Below the pieces are notes generated by a model, which worked only from the letters and a program-made list of their open reading frames with translations, was not told where the DNA came from and did no database searches. Positions 51,766-62,412 of a stretch of 64,000 bases of DNA are shown one piece after another. How positions within the stretch are numbered: the stretch's first letter is position 1; the number at the start of each line of letters is the position of its first letter. The position numbers and the translations under genes were made by a program. The stretch is from positions 2,294,001 to 2,358,000 of the forward strand of contig NZ_CP113264.1 of NCBI RefSeq assembly GCF_026642255.1, in the 5' to 3' direction. This DNA is from Streptomonospora nanhaiensis (GTDB lineage: Bacteria > Actinomycetota > Actinomycetes > Streptosporangiales > Streptosporangiaceae).

Positions 51766-52420
51766 GACGGGTTTCTCCGGAGCGGACCTTCTGGCCGATC
51801 TCCACCGCCGGGGCGACCCCGGCCGGAAGGTAGACGTCGACCCGGGACCCGAACCGGATGAGACCGATCCTCTCGCCTTGTTCGACCTTCTGCCCCGCAG
51901 CGAGATACGGGACGATACGCCTGACCATCGCGCCGGCGATTTGAACGACCGTGATCTCACCGATCTCGGTTTCAAGGGTCCAGATGACGCGCTCATTACG
52001 CTCGCTGTCCTTGTCGAATGCGGGGCGGAAACCCCCGGGGCGGTGCTCGACACCGGTCACCACACCGGCGAGGGGTGCACGGTTGACGTGCACGTTGAGG
52101 GGGTTCATGAACACCGCGACCCGGATCCGCCCGTCGGGCTGGAGGTCGAGGCTCTGTACGACGCCGTCGGCCGCGGACAGCACCCGCCCGGTCGCAGGCC
52201 CCCGTTCGGGGTCACGGAAGAACCAGGTCATCCCAGCCGCGAGGGCGACCACAGGGACGGCGAGCGCCGTGCGGGCCCGGGAGCCCCGTGCCGCCAGCAC
52301 GGCGGCCCCGGCGGCTCCGAGAGCGGGGAGCAGCCAGGGGCCCGACCCCTGGGCCATGCCGAACCGGGGGCGTGCCGGGGGGCGGTGGGTGACTGATGAG
52401 GAAGGTGAGTCGTCGGTCAT
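51752..52420 (-). CDS. psd: Phosphatidylserine decarboxylase
   Basis: Protein of 222 residues, the short class of the family. A membrane helix near residues 28-62 is followed by WFFRDPERGP, SAADGVVQSLD and the conserved VFMNPLNVHVNRAPLAG. The self-cleavage site is the GS of RFGSRVDVYLP near the C-terminus, where processing creates the pyruvoyl group on the alpha chain. It converts phosphatidylserine to phosphatidylethanolamine. It overlaps pssA and lies upstream of it in one transcript. Confidence 0.95.
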   Translation of the reverse strand: MTDDSPSSSVTHRPPARPRFGMAQGSGPWLLPALGAAGAAVLAARGSRARTALAVPVVALAAGMTWFFRDPERGPATGRVLSAADGVVQSLDLQPDGRIRVAVFMNPLNVHVNRAPLAGVVTGVEHRPGGFRPAFDKDSERNERVIWTLETEIGEITVVQIAGAMVRRIVPYLAAGQKVEQGERIGLIRFGSRVDVYLPAGVAPAVEIGQKVRSGETRLDAD

Positions 52421-52649
52421 CGAGCGCTTTCGTCGCGGGTCGGTCGGGTCGCCCGCACATCGGTTGCCGCTGTGAGGGGTCGGCCCGGTGGCTGAGGGCC
52501 GGCTGGTGCGCGGAGGACCCGGTGTGGTCCGGGGGCCTTCGCGCCGCGCCTCGCGGGCAGCCGAGGGGGCCGACCGTTGACGCGCTGGATGCGATTATCC
52601 CCGATCCCGTCGCGGGCGGGTCGCGGGCGCACGGTGATACGCGCGCCGA

Positions 52650-52676
52650 CCGCCCCGGACCACGCGTCCGGGGCGG
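52650..52676 (-). terminator. msrB terminator
   Basis: CCGCCCCGGAC (52650-52660) and GTCCGGGGCGG (52666-52676) form a perfect 11-bp stem with a 5-nt loop, 12 bases after the msrB stop. Confidence 0.7.
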
Positions 52677-52688
52677 GGCGGGGAGGTG

Positions 52689-53132
52689 CTAGTCGGCCGG
52701 TTCGAGGGTGAGCGCGACGGAGTTGATGCAGTACCGGGCGTCGGTCGGGGTGGCGTAGCCCTCGCCGTGGAAGACGTGGCCGAGGTGGGAGTCACAGGTG
52801 GCGCACCGCACCTCGGTCCGCACCGCGCCCAGGGACCTGTCCTCGTGCAGGGTGACGGCGTCGGAGTCGGCCGGATCGAAGAAGCTGGGCCAGCCGCAGT
52901 GGGAGTCGAACTTCTCGTCGGAGCGGAAGAGCTCCGCCCCGCAGCCCCGGCAGCGGTAGACGCCGCTGGTCCTCGTGTCGACGTAGGCGCCGCTCCAGGG
53001 GCGCTCGGTGGCGGCCTGCCGGAGGACGGCGTACTCCTGGGCGTTGAGCCGGTCGCGCCATTCCTGGTCGCTCTGGGGAAGACGTTCGGTCCCGTCGCCG
53101 GTGTGCGGGGCCTGGTCCGGTGAGTCAGCCAT
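52689..53132 (-). CDS. msrB: Peptide-methionine (R)-S-oxide reductase
   Basis: Protein of 147 residues from an ATG. SelR-domain landmarks: [25 protein letters not shown], zinc ligands CRGCG and [41 protein letters not shown] with the catalytic Cys. It reduces methionine R-sulfoxide in oxidised proteins, using thioredoxin. No signal peptide, so cytoplasmic. It stands alone and is divergent from a small membrane protein gene across a 205-bp gap. Confidence 0.96.
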   Translation of the reverse strand: MADSPDQAPHTGDGTERLPQSDQEWRDRLNAQEYAVLRQAATERPWSGAYVDTRTSGVYRCRGCGAELFRSDEKFDSHCGWPSFFDPADSDAVTLHEDRSLGAVRTEVRCATCDSHLGHVFHGEGYATPTDARYCINSVALTLEPAD

Positions 53133-53337
53133 GTGACGACGCTACCCCGAATCGTGTCCTGATGCTGCCACGGCGCCCCCTGTCGGACGGACCGGTACAT
53201 AGAGCCTCTGGTGCCGGTAAATCATCCTTCATGGCTATATCCGCCTAACTTCACCTCTGGCGACGTTCAGTGGCCCGGGCGACGGGTACGGCAACCGACG
53301 AGGTCGGTGGTCGTACGGTGCGTGTGAGGCGGGTGAC

Positions 53338-53769
53338 ATGGCGGTTGCGACGCAACAGGCACTCGGAGTGAGCAGACGGCCGCTGCGTGTGGGCAGGATT
53401 CGATACGGGCTGTGGTGGCTGGACCGGACCACCGCGGGGGTACGGGGGCGGGCCCGGGTGCTCGCCGGGGGCGCGGCCGCCGCGGGCCGCGAGCTGGCGT
53501 GGGCCGCGGAGCTGAGCCTCCGCACCACGACGAGGCGGGCCGAGCTGGCCAGGCCCGAGCCCTGGAGCGACCGCAAGCTCCTGGTCTCCGCCATGGTGCT
53601 CGCGGTGTGCGCGCTCGCCGTGGCGACCGTCCTGGGGGCCGGCATGGCCCGGTGGGCGATGACCGAGTCGAACTCCCTGCTCTTCGCAGCCGCCGGGGCG
53701 CCGGCGGTGGGACTCGTGTTCCTGTCGCTGGCGTACCTGGTGTTCGCTTCCAAGCGGGGCTGTCGCTGA
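53338..53769 (+). CDS. Small membrane protein, function unknown
   Basis: Protein of 143 residues that I do not recognise. The first 80 residues are basic and Ala/Arg-rich, with RIRYGLWWLDRTTAGVRGRARVL, and may form an amphipathic helix on the inner face. Two membrane helices follow: LLVSAMVLAVCALAVATVLGAG (about 83-104) and LLFAAAGAPAVGLVFLSLAYLVF (about 114-136), with a short RCG-type basic end. Base usage is like its neighbours, and a GGAA-loop hairpin follows the stop, both of which support a real gene. Confidence 0.65.
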   Translation: MAVATQQALGVSRRPLRVGRIRYGLWWLDRTTAGVRGRARVLAGGAAAAGRELAWAAELSLRTTTRRAELARPEPWSDRKLLVSAMVLAVCALAVATVLGAGMARWAMTESNSLLFAAAGAPAVGLVFLSLAYLVFASKRGCR

Positions 53770-53780
53770 GCCGGGTTCGG

Positions 53781-53810
53781 GGGAGGGGCGCCGGGAACGG
53801 CGCCCCTCCC
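53781..53810. terminator. Terminator between the small membrane protein and the GntR gene
   Basis: Perfect 13-bp stem (53781-53793 with 53798-53810) closed by a GGAA tetraloop, a GNRA-type stable loop. The genes converge on it. Confidence 0.8.
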
Positions 53811-53845
53811 GCCGTGTACGGGCCGGTGCGCGGGCGGGGCGGCGG

Positions 53846-54625
53846 TCAGGCGTCGAAGTCGTACTGGAGCACGTACGCCGAGCCGTCCATCGTGATCTCG
53901 TTGAACTCCACGGGGCGGTGCTCGGAGGTGAGCGCGGTGCGCGCCACCTCCAGCACCGGTGTCCCGGGCGCCAGCCTCAGCTCCTGGCTCTCCTCCGGGG
54001 TGGGCATGCGCACCCGGATCTCCTCGGTGAAGTGGGCAGGCGCCTGCCCGAGCTCGGCCAGCCGAGCGTAGATCCCGCCGGGGCCGCTGTCGTGCTCACG
54101 GACGCGCCTGGCCGCGGCGGAGTCCACCAGGACCGTCAGGGGCAGGTACGAGACCGCGCGCTGGACCGGCCTCCCCTCCACGAGGTAGCGGCGCGAGCGC
54201 CGGAGCACCCCGCCCCCCTCGGTCAGCCCCAGGGCGCGGGCCACGTGCCCGTCCGCGACGGTCTCGTCCACGCACAGCCCGTCGACCTCGTAGCCCCGTT
54301 CCTCGCCGTCGGTCTGCCAGATCGCCCGGCCCTGGCCCCACAGCTCCTTGGACAGGCGGCGCGCACCGTGTCTTCGCACCGGCCGGAACAGGCGGACGTA
54401 GATGCCCGAGCCGCGTACGGCCACGGCCAGGCCCTCGTTGATCAGCACGGAGAGCGCCTGCCGGGCCGTCGCCCGGGCGACTCCGTGACGCTCCATGAGG
54501 GTGTTCTCCCCGGGAAGGCGGTCGCCGTCGGCGTACCGCCCGGAGCGGATCTGTCCGCGTAGTTCCTCGGCTATCTCCCGGTAGACCGGAGGGGACCCGT
54601 TTTCGGACGTCGGCACTACGTTCAT
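53846..54625 (-). CDS. GntR-family regulator with UTRA domain
   Basis: Protein of 259 residues. The winged helix (about 12-80) shows PPVYREIAEELRGQIRSGRYADG, LPGENTLMERHGVARATARQALSVLINEGLAVAVRGSGIYV, the standard GntR signature. The rest is a UTRA ligand-binding domain of the HutC group (LRRSRRYLVEGRPVQRAVSYLPL, IRVRMPTPEESQELRLAPGTPVLEVARTA). Ligands of this group are usually sugars, amino sugars or amino-acid metabolites. No transporter or catabolic operon is next to it, so the target is unclear. The 10-mer TCGGGTATGT upstream of this gene also occurs in the dxs promoter palindrome. Confidence 0.94.
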   Translation of the reverse strand: MNVVPTSENGSPPVYREIAEELRGQIRSGRYADGDRLPGENTLMERHGVARATARQALSVLINEGLAVAVRGSGIYVRLFRPVRRHGARRLSKELWGQGRAIWQTDGEERGYEVDGLCVDETVADGHVARALGLTEGGGVLRRSRRYLVEGRPVQRAVSYLPLTVLVDSAAARRVREHDSGPGGIYARLAELGQAPAHFTEEIRVRMPTPEESQELRLAPGTPVLEVARTALTSEHRPVEFNEITMDGSAYVLQYDFDA

Positions 54626-54704
54626 CCTCTCGGCCGGGGGCCAAGCCGGTAAGCCCCGTCAATGCGGTGTGTCCCGTGGCGGTGATTCCAGTGGAGGGCA
54701 CACA

Positions 54705-54714
54705 TCGGGTATGT
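54705..54714 (+). promoter_or_regulatory. TCGGGTATGT element upstream of the GntR gene
   Basis: This 10-mer, followed by CCGA (so TCGG-N6-CCGA is symmetric), is identical to 15791-15800 in the dxs promoter palindrome. It lies 80 bp upstream of the GntR start. It could be a site for that GntR protein; this rests on one shared word. Confidence 0.3.
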
Positions 54715-54791
54715 CCGATTGCGGGATGGTTCATGCGTCGTTGTGGGGCGGCCGAAACCGACCGGTTACAGCCGCGTCCCCGCGAGACGCC

Positions 54792-55598
54792 CTAGCCCCT
54801 GACGTAACGCGCGAACAGGTTCCCCTCCGCCTCCAGCAGGTGCGCGATGCGCACGGGTGTGCTCTGTTGTGACCACGCCTCCGGCGCTCCGGGGGCTCCG
54901 GGGCCTCCCGCCACGATGCGGGGCGGCCCCGATCCCAGCAGGTGCGGGCTCAGGGTCAGGCAGAGCTCGTCCAGGAGCCCGGCGGCCACGAACTCGCCCA
55001 GCAGGTGCGGTCCCCCCTCCGTCAGGATCCGGCGCATCCCGCGCGCGGCCAGCTCCCCGACCACGTGCGCCGGCGTCACCGACGCCCCGTCCACCACCAC
55101 GACGTCGGCGTACCGGGCCACCCGCCGCCGCCGCTCCTCCGGCGCGCCCCTGGTCGTGAGGACCAGTGTGCGGGCGTCCTCGGGGGCCTCCGTCAGCAGC
55201 TCCTCCGGGAGGTCGAGCGAGCGGGAGACGACCGCCACGGCGGGGGTCCGGGCGCGTCCGGCGCGCAACCCCTCCCACGCCTTCCTGGCCCGGACCGGGC
55301 CGTACCCCTCCGTGCGCGCCGTGCCCGCTCCGACCAGCACCACGTCGCACAGGCCGCGCAGCACCCCCATCAGCCTGCGGTCGGGAGCGGAGGACAGGTC
55401 GCGGCTGCGGCCCGAGGGCCCCACCGCGCCGCCGTCCGCGCTCGCCACCATGTTGGCTCGCACCCAGGGGCGGTCCAGGCCGGGCGGATAGGCGTACGCG
55501 AGGGCCGGGTCGACGCCTGCGGCGCCCGGCGAGGGCAGGAGTTCGCGGAACGTGACGGGAGCGGAGGTGCCGGCGCCGCCGGCGTGTTCGGTCGACAT
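54792..55598 (-). CDS. RibD C-terminal-domain reductase (pyrimidine reductase family)
   Basis: Protein of 268 residues from the ATG at 55598; a GTG two codons upstream is equally possible. The RibD-C/dihydrofolate-reductase-like fold shows RPWVRANMVASADGGAVGPSGRSRDLSS, DVVLVGAGTARTEGYGPV, VAVVSRSLDLP, RRILTEGGPHLLGEFVAAGLLDELCLTLSPHLLG, the last being the family signature. Stand-alone members act as NADPH-dependent reductases; some work in riboflavin synthesis and others on unrelated pyrimidine or pterin-like substrates. No rib gene is nearby, so I do not assign ribD. Confidence 0.9.
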   Translation of the reverse strand: MSTEHAGGAGTSAPVTFRELLPSPGAAGVDPALAYAYPPGLDRPWVRANMVASADGGAVGPSGRSRDLSSAPDRRLMGVLRGLCDVVLVGAGTARTEGYGPVRARKAWEGLRAGRARTPAVAVVSRSLDLPEELLTEAPEDARTLVLTTRGAPEERRRRVARYADVVVVDGASVTPAHVVGELAARGMRRILTEGGPHLLGEFVAAGLLDELCLTLSPHLLGSGPPRIVAGGPGAPGAPEAWSQQSTPVRIAHLLEAEGNLFARYVRG

Positions 55599-55638
55599 GG
55601 TCACTCAGCGTAGGGGGTGCGGGGGCGGGCCGCCCGGA

Positions 55639-55664
55639 GAGGGCCGGGGTCGGCCCCGGCCCTC
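55639..55664 (-). terminator. glgX terminator
   Basis: GAGGGCCGGGG (55639-55649) pairs perfectly with CCCCGGCCCTC (55654-55664) around TCGG, 14 bases after the glgX stop. Confidence 0.7.
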
Positions 55665-55677
55665 CCCGGGCCCCGGG

Positions 55678-57825
<2,148 letters not shown>

Positions 57826-58075
57826 AGGATCTGTCGGTCTCTTGGTGTCGGGGCCTTCGGGTCTGGACGGGACGGCGCGAATCCGTTCCGTTCGGAAGGG
57901 TGGTCGTCCGTCACGCCCCTGCCCGAAAGCGGGCGGACGTGTTTCGTGACGACTTCTTCCTTCCGCCGCGACGGGCGAAGTATGCCGACCCCGGGCGATG
58001 ATCGTCGAGGGGCGTCCCTCTTCGTGTCCTTTGTGGGAATTTGTTGTCACCGGCTCGGCGGGCGGCCCCCGGAAT

Positions 58076-58103
58076 TCCCCGTGCGGCGGCCGCCGCACGG
58101 GGA
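58076..58103. repeat. 28-bp perfect palindrome upstream of glgX
   Basis: Two 14-base arms (58076-58089 and 58090-58103) are exact reverse complements without a loop: TCCCCGTGCGGCGG and its complement. The 372-bp gap between glgX and aidB also contains the tandem repeat and hairpin at 58136-58195. The palindrome could form a cruciform or give a second termination site. Confidence 0.65.
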
Positions 58104-58135
58104 GGGGCGGCGGGACGGCCGACCCGGCGTGCGCC

Positions 58136-58179
58136 GTGCGCGTCCGGCCCGCGGGCCGTGCGCGTCCGGCCCGCGGGCC
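58136..58179. repeat. Tandem 22-bp repeat, two copies
   Basis: Positions 58136-58157 and 58158-58179 are identical. Each copy contains the palindrome GGCCCGCGGGCC. The second copy supplies one arm of the aidB terminator, so the duplication doubles that arm. Confidence 0.75.
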
Positions 58180-58195
58180 GTGCGGGCCGGACGCG
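58161..58195 (-). terminator. aidB terminator
   Basis: CGCGTCCGGCCCGC (58161-58174) pairs perfectly with GCGGGCCGGACGCG (58182-58195) over 14 bp with a 7-nt loop. It begins two bases after the aidB stop on the minus strand. Confidence 0.75.
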
Positions 58196-58197
58196 GT

Positions 58198-59829
58198 TCA
58201 GCTGCGCGGCCGGGCCCGGTCCAGGATCAGCCCGGTGTCCGTCCCCCGGGGCAGGGTGCCGAACACGTGCCCCCACTCGCCGCCCAGACGCGACGCGGTG
58301 AACGCCTCCGCGACCGGGGTCGGCGCGTACCGCAGCAGCAGCGACGCCTGGAGGGTCAGGGCCATCAGCTCCACCACGGACCGGGCGCGGTACTGGACCT
58401 CCTCCTGGTCGCCCAGGGACTGCTCCAGGCGCTTGACGGCCGCGTCGTAGTGGTCGTCCACACCGGCGGCGGTGCCCAGCTCCGCGAAGAACGCCTCCAC
58501 CGACTCCGGGCTGCGGCCCATCGCGCGCAGGACGTCCAGCGCCGCCACGTTGCCCGAACCCTCCCAGATCGAGTTGAGCGGCGAGTCGCGGAACAGGCGG
58601 GGCATCCCCGACTCCTCCACGTACCCGTTGCCGCCCAGGCACTCCAGGGCCTCCGCGGCATGGGCGGGCTGGCGCTTGGTCACCCAGAACTTGCCCACCG
58701 CCACCCCCAGGCGCCGGAACGCCGACTCCGATCCGTCGCCGCGCACCGAGCGGTCCACCGCCCCGGCCAGGCGCGTCATCAGGGCCGTCGCCGCCTCGGA
58801 CTCCAGCGCCAGGTCGGCGAGCACGTTGCGCATCAGGGGCTGGTCGACCAGCGCCGCGCCGAACGCCCGGCGGTGCTCGGCGTGGTGCAGCGCCTGTACG
58901 ACCGCGGCGCGCATGCCCGAGGCCGAGCCGATCACGCAGTCCAGCCGCGTGCTGTTGACCATCTCGATGATGGTGGGCACACCCCGGCCGGGTTCGCCGA
59001 CCAGGTGGGCGACGGCCCCGTCGTACTCCAGCTCGGCCGAGGCGTTGGACCTGTTGCCCAGCTTGTCCTTGAGCCGCTGGACGGACAGCCCGTTGCGGCT
59101 GCCGTCCTCCAGCACACGGGGCACGAGGAAGCAGGTGAGCCCCTCCGGGGCCTGCGCGAGGGTGAGGAAGAAGTCGCTCATCGGCGCGGACGTGAACCAC
59201 TTGTGCCCGGTGAGCAGGTAGTGCCCCCCGGAGGAGGGCACCGCGCGCGTGGTGTTGGCGCGCACGTCCGAGCCGCCCTGCTTCTCCGTCATCGACATGC
59301 CCGCGAGCAGCCCGTGCTTGGTGTGCGGGGCCCGCAGCCCGAAGTCGTACGTACGGGCCGTGAGCAGCGGCTCGTACCGCTGCGCCAGCTCCGGGGCGTG
59401 GCGCAGCGCGGGCACCACCGCGTAGGTCATCGAGACGGGGCAGCCGTGACCGCTCTCCGCCTGGGACCACAGGAAGAACTTGGCCGCGCGGGCCACGTGC
59501 GCGCCCGCCCGCTCCTCCGCCCACGGGGCGGCGTGCATGCCGTGCTCGACCGCCTGGTCCATCAGCACGTGGTAGGCGGGCTGGTAGTCGACCTCGTCCA
59601 CGCGGTGGCCGTAGCGGTCGTGCGTGCGCAGCACCGGGGGATAGGCGTTGGCGGACTCGCCCCAGGCGCGCACCCGCTCCGACCCGGCGGCGTCGCCGAC
59701 CGCGCGCACGTCGGCCTCGGCCCACTCGGCGCCCTCGCGCCGCAGTCCTTCGAGGAGGGCGGGGTCCTCCCCGGCGCTGTAGTCGCCGAGCGGTGCGGCC
59801 TGGTTGAACACCTCGTGTGTCGGGGGCAT
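58198..59829 (-). CDS. aidB: Acyl-CoA dehydrogenase-family protein, AidB type
   Basis: Protein of 543 residues, the length of AidB. Segments follow E. coli AidB in order: THEVFNQAAPLGDYS, RVRAWGESANAYPPVLRTHDRYG, VARAAKFFLWSQAESGHGCPVSMTYA, AGMSMTEKQGGSDVRANTTRA, GHKWFTSAPMSDFFLTLAQ, RLKDKLGNRSNASAELEY, LECLGGNGYVEESGMPRLFRDSPLNSIWEGSGN. AidB is an FAD protein with weak isovaleryl-CoA dehydrogenase activity that binds DNA and is induced in the adaptive response to alkylation. The C-terminal DNA-binding region is present. No ada or alkA gene lies nearby, so regulation here is unknown. Confidence 0.92.
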   Translation of the reverse strand: MPPTHEVFNQAAPLGDYSAGEDPALLEGLRREGAEWAEADVRAVGDAAGSERVRAWGESANAYPPVLRTHDRYGHRVDEVDYQPAYHVLMDQAVEHGMHAAPWAEERAGAHVARAAKFFLWSQAESGHGCPVSMTYAVVPALRHAPELAQRYEPLLTARTYDFGLRAPHTKHGLLAGMSMTEKQGGSDVRANTTRAVPSSGGHYLLTGHKWFTSAPMSDFFLTLAQAPEGLTCFLVPRVLEDGSRNGLSVQRLKDKLGNRSNASAELEYDGAVAHLVGEPGRGVPTIIEMVNSTRLDCVIGSASGMRAAVVQALHHAEHRRAFGAALVDQPLMRNVLADLALESEAATALMTRLAGAVDRSVRGDGSESAFRRLGVAVGKFWVTKRQPAHAAEALECLGGNGYVEESGMPRLFRDSPLNSIWEGSGNVAALDVLRAMGRSPESVEAFFAELGTAAGVDDHYDAAVKRLEQSLGDQEEVQYRARSVVELMALTLQASLLLRYAPTPVAEAFTASRLGGEWGHVFGTLPRGTDTGLILDRARPRS

Positions 59830-59977
59830 CGACCTACCGTCCTTCTGGCTCGGTGTTCGGAGGGTTCCGGAATCCTACCCGTGCCCGGGACGCCGAACGG
59901 AACAGGATTCGGTAACGCTGTGGACACACGTTTCCCCCGCCCCCTGCCTGATCAGACCGGGCGCGGCGGACCGCGGG

Positions 59978-59997
59978 GCATGGGAGCCCTCCCATGC
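59978..59997 (-). terminator. pdxH terminator
   Basis: GCATGGGAG-CC-CTCCCATGC, a perfect 9-bp stem starting one base after the pdxH stop on the minus strand, in the 169-bp gap before aidB. Confidence 0.65.
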
Positions 59998-59998
59998 G

Positions 59999-60787
59999 TC
60001 AGGGCCAGAGCAGACCGCGTTCCCAGGACCCGTCCGGCCCCGTGCGGGAGTAGTGCAGGCGCGTGTGGCGCCGGTCCGGGGCGGCCTGCCAGAACTCGAC
60101 CTCGGCGGGGGAGACCACGTACAGGCCCCAGTCCCCGGGGGCCAGCCCCGGCTCGCGCTCCAGGAGCTCCCGGCCCCGGTCCGCGGCCCTGTCCACCTCG
60201 GCGGGATCGGCCAGGGGCCGGCTCTGCCTGCCGTGCAGGCCGGCCACCCGCGACTCCAGGGGACGCGCGAGGAAGTCGGCCGCGCACTGCTCCGGGGAGG
60301 CGAGCTCCACCGAGCCCCGCACCCGCACCTGGCGCCCCTGCGGCCCCCAGTGGAAGAGCAGTGCCGCGGCGGGGTTGGCGGCCAGCTCCCGGCCCTTGCG
60401 GGAGGTGGTCGTGGTGGCGAACCACCATCCCCGCTGTGTGAAGTCCTTCATGATCACCACCCGCGCCGACGGGGCGCCCGCCTGGTCCGCGGTGGCCACC
60501 GTCATCGCGTGCGGTTCGGGCACCCCGTCCCGCAGCGCCGCGGTGAACCACTCCAGGAACAGCTCCGCCGGGTCGTCGGGCGCCGCGGCGGGGTCGAACC
60601 CCGGCAGCGGGCCCGCGAACACCGGCAGCCCCCTCAGCAGGTCCCTGATGCCGTCCTTCGCCGGAGCCCCCTGCGGCTCCGGCGCGCTCCGGTCCCCGGG
60701 CACGGCCACCTCCACGGCTCGTACGGCCGGCGGCGTCCGGCCGGAGCGCCGCCGGTCCTGATTCTTCTCGCCCGCGCCGCCCGGCAC
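59999..60787 (-). CDS. pdxH: Pyridoxamine 5'-phosphate oxidase
   Basis: Protein of 262 residues from the GTG at 60787; the first 35 residues are low-complexity and the true start may be later. PdxH landmarks: DDPAELFLEWFTAALRDGVPEPHAMTVATA, SARVVIMKDFTQRGWWFATTTTSRKGREL (FMN phosphate contacts), LLFHWGPQGRQVRVRG, LESRVAGLHGRQSRPL, WGLYVVSPAEVEFWQ and the C-terminal RLHYSRTGPDGSWERGLLWP. It oxidises pyridoxamine or pyridoxine phosphate to pyridoxal phosphate, with FMN. The usual WxxxRLxP ending reads RGLLWP here, slightly altered, so a related PNPOx-family function is possible. Confidence 0.9.
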   Translation of the reverse strand: MPGGAGEKNQDRRRSGRTPPAVRAVEVAVPGDRSAPEPQGAPAKDGIRDLLRGLPVFAGPLPGFDPAAAPDDPAELFLEWFTAALRDGVPEPHAMTVATADQAGAPSARVVIMKDFTQRGWWFATTTTSRKGRELAANPAAALLFHWGPQGRQVRVRGSVELASPEQCAADFLARPLESRVAGLHGRQSRPLADPAEVDRAADRGRELLEREPGLAPGDWGLYVVSPAEVEFWQAAPDRRHTRLHYSRTGPDGSWERGLLWP

Positions 60788-60906
60788 AAGGGACGCCCCC
60801 CGCCTGTGGACGACCGTGTCGGGGGGGCGTCTGCACCGGTCAGGGGGCCGGGGCGGCCGGGAGCGGCGACAAGCCGGCGGACGCCGGACCGGGGCGGGGC
60901 CTGCGG

Positions 60907-60932
60907 GGGCGGACCCGGGGCCGGGCCCGCCC
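60907..60932 (-). terminator. Terminator of the sulfur assimilation operon
   Basis: GGGCGGACCCGG (60907-60918) and CCGGGCCCGCCC (60921-60932) pair at 11 of 12 positions, just after the chelatase stop. The remaining gap to pdxH shows nothing else clear. Confidence 0.55.
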
Positions 60933-60940
60933 GCCGCCTC

Positions 60941-61714
60941 TCAGGCGCGGACCACCGCGCGCCGGACCGCGACCGCGGAGTCGTACCGGTCCAGGACCAC
61001 CCGGGCCAGCTCCGGCACGTCGCCCAGGGCCTCGGAGACCACGGAGGCCCCCGCGGACAGCGACTGCGAGCGGATGCGGTCGGCGAAGAAGCCCGGGGCC
61101 AGCAGGTAGGTGGCCACCGCGACCCGCCGCGCCCCCCGGCCGAGCAGGGCGGCGACCGCCTCGCCCGGCGAGGGGCGGGCCGCCGAGGCGAAGGCCGCCA
61201 CCACCTCGCGCCACGGCCCGCGCTCCGCCAGCCGTTCCGCCAGGGCCCCCACGGTCGCGTTGGCCTCCGGGTCGCCGGACCCCGCCGAGGCCAGCACCAG
61301 CGCCGTCCCCGGCCCGGCGTCCGCCCCCGCCTCGGCCAGGCGCCGCTCCACGGCGTCCAGCAGCAGGGGGTGCGGCCCCAGCGTGTCGGCGTAGTGCACC
61401 CGCAGCCACGGGCTGCGCCCGCGCGCGGCGGCGAGCGCCCTCGGCAGGTCCACCTTGCTGTGGTAGGCCGCGGTCAGCAGCACGGGCAGGACCACGGCCT
61501 CGCCGGCGCCCCCCGAGGCCAGCTCTCCGAGGGCCTCGTCCGCGCCCGGCGCGACGTGGTCCAGGTAGGCCGCCCGCACGTCCAGCCCCGGGCGCAGCGA
61601 CCGCACCCGGTCCAGGACCGCGGCGACCGTCTCGGCCGACCGCGGGTCCCGGCTGCCGTGCGCCACCGCCAGCAGGGGCGCCGACGGGCGCCACCCCGGC
61701 GTCCCGGCGCTCAT
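60941..61714 (-). CDS. Sirohydrochlorin chelatase (CbiX/SirB family)
   Basis: Protein of 257 residues from the ATG at 61714, which overlaps the cysH stop (ATGA). Two CbiX repeats are seen: PLLAVAHGSRDPRSAETVAAVLDRV with the metal-binding His at the start, and AYHSKVDLPRALAAAR, then ALVLASAGSGDPEANATVGALAERL and VAVATYLLAPGFFADRIRSQSL. It inserts iron (or cobalt) into sirohydrochlorin. Since the operon contains sulfite reductase, which needs sirohaem, iron insertion is the probable reaction. It is last in the operon. Confidence 0.92.
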   Translation of the reverse strand: MSAGTPGWRPSAPLLAVAHGSRDPRSAETVAAVLDRVRSLRPGLDVRAAYLDHVAPGADEALGELASGGAGEAVVLPVLLTAAYHSKVDLPRALAAARGRSPWLRVHYADTLGPHPLLLDAVERRLAEAGADAGPGTALVLASAGSGDPEANATVGALAERLAERGPWREVVAAFASAARPSPGEAVAALLGRGARRVAVATYLLAPGFFADRIRSQSLSAGASVVSEALGDVPELARVVLDRYDSAVAVRRAVVRA

Positions 61715-62412
61715 ACGTGGATCCCGCACTCGGTCTTGCCCGTCCCGGCCCAGCGGCCGCTGCGCGGGTCCTCGCCCGGCTCCACGCGCCGCGTGCACGG
61801 CTCGCAGCCGATCGAGGGGTAGCCGTCGTACTGGAGGGGGTTCACCATCACCCCGTTCTCGGCCATGTAGGAGTCGACCTCCTCCTGGGTCCAGCGGGCG
61901 ATCGGGTTCACCTTGGTCATCCGGCGCCGCTTGTCCCACTGCACGACGGGGGTGTCGCGGCGGGTCACCGAGTCCTCGCGGCGCAGGCCGGTCAACCAGG
62001 CGGCGTAGGGCGCCAGCGCCCGCTGGAGGGGCTCCACCTTGCGCAGGTGGCAGCAGATGCCGGGGTCGCGGCCGTGCAGGCGCGGCCCCAGGGCCAGGTC
62101 CTGCTCGGCCACCGTGCGGACGGGTTCGACGTTGATCAGGTTGATGTCGTACACGGAGGAGACGGCGTCGCGGGTGCCCAGGGTCTCGGGGAAGTGGTAC
62201 CCGGTGTCCAGGAAGATCACGTCGATGCCGGGCGCGGCCTTCGAGGCCAGGTCGACCATGAGCGCGTCCGCCATGGACGAGGTCATGCAGAGCTGGTCCC
62301 CGAAGGTCTCCGCGGCCCAGGCGATGATCTCCTGGGCGGAGGCCTCCTCCAGCTCGCGCGCGGCGCGCACGGCGAGCTCGGGGCCGCCCGCGGCGGTGAT
62401 GGTGGAGTTCAT
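61711..62412 (-). CDS. cysH: Adenylyl-sulfate reductase (CysH family, iron-sulfur type)
   Basis: Protein of 233 residues from the ATG at 62412. Landmarks: MTSSMADALMVDLASKAAPGIDVIFLDTGYHFPETL, DPGICCHLRKVEPLQRAL, RRKDSVTRRDTPVVQWD-like region and GCEPCTRRVEPGEDPRSGRWAGTGKTECGIHV. The two cysteine pairs (CCHLRK and CEPC) mark the [4Fe-4S] form that reduces adenylyl sulfate, and ECGIH holds the catalytic Cys. It makes sulfite for the sulfite reductase encoded upstream. It overlaps its neighbours on both sides by four bases, so translation is tightly coupled. Confidence 0.95.
   Translation of the reverse strand: MNSTITAAGGPELAVRAARELEEASAQEIIAWAAETFGDQLCMTSSMADALMVDLASKAAPGIDVIFLDTGYHFPETLGTRDAVSSVYDINLINVEPVRTVAEQDLALGPRLHGRDPGICCHLRKVEPLQRALAPYAAWLTGLRREDSVTRRDTPVVQWDKRRRMTKVNPIARWTQEEVDSYMAENGVMVNPLQYDGYPSIGCEPCTRRVEPGEDPRSGRWAGTGKTECGIHV

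Noticed and set aside
58136..58179. Possible CRISPR-like repeat
   Set aside because: Only two directly adjacent copies without spacers, and one copy is an arm of a terminator hairpin.
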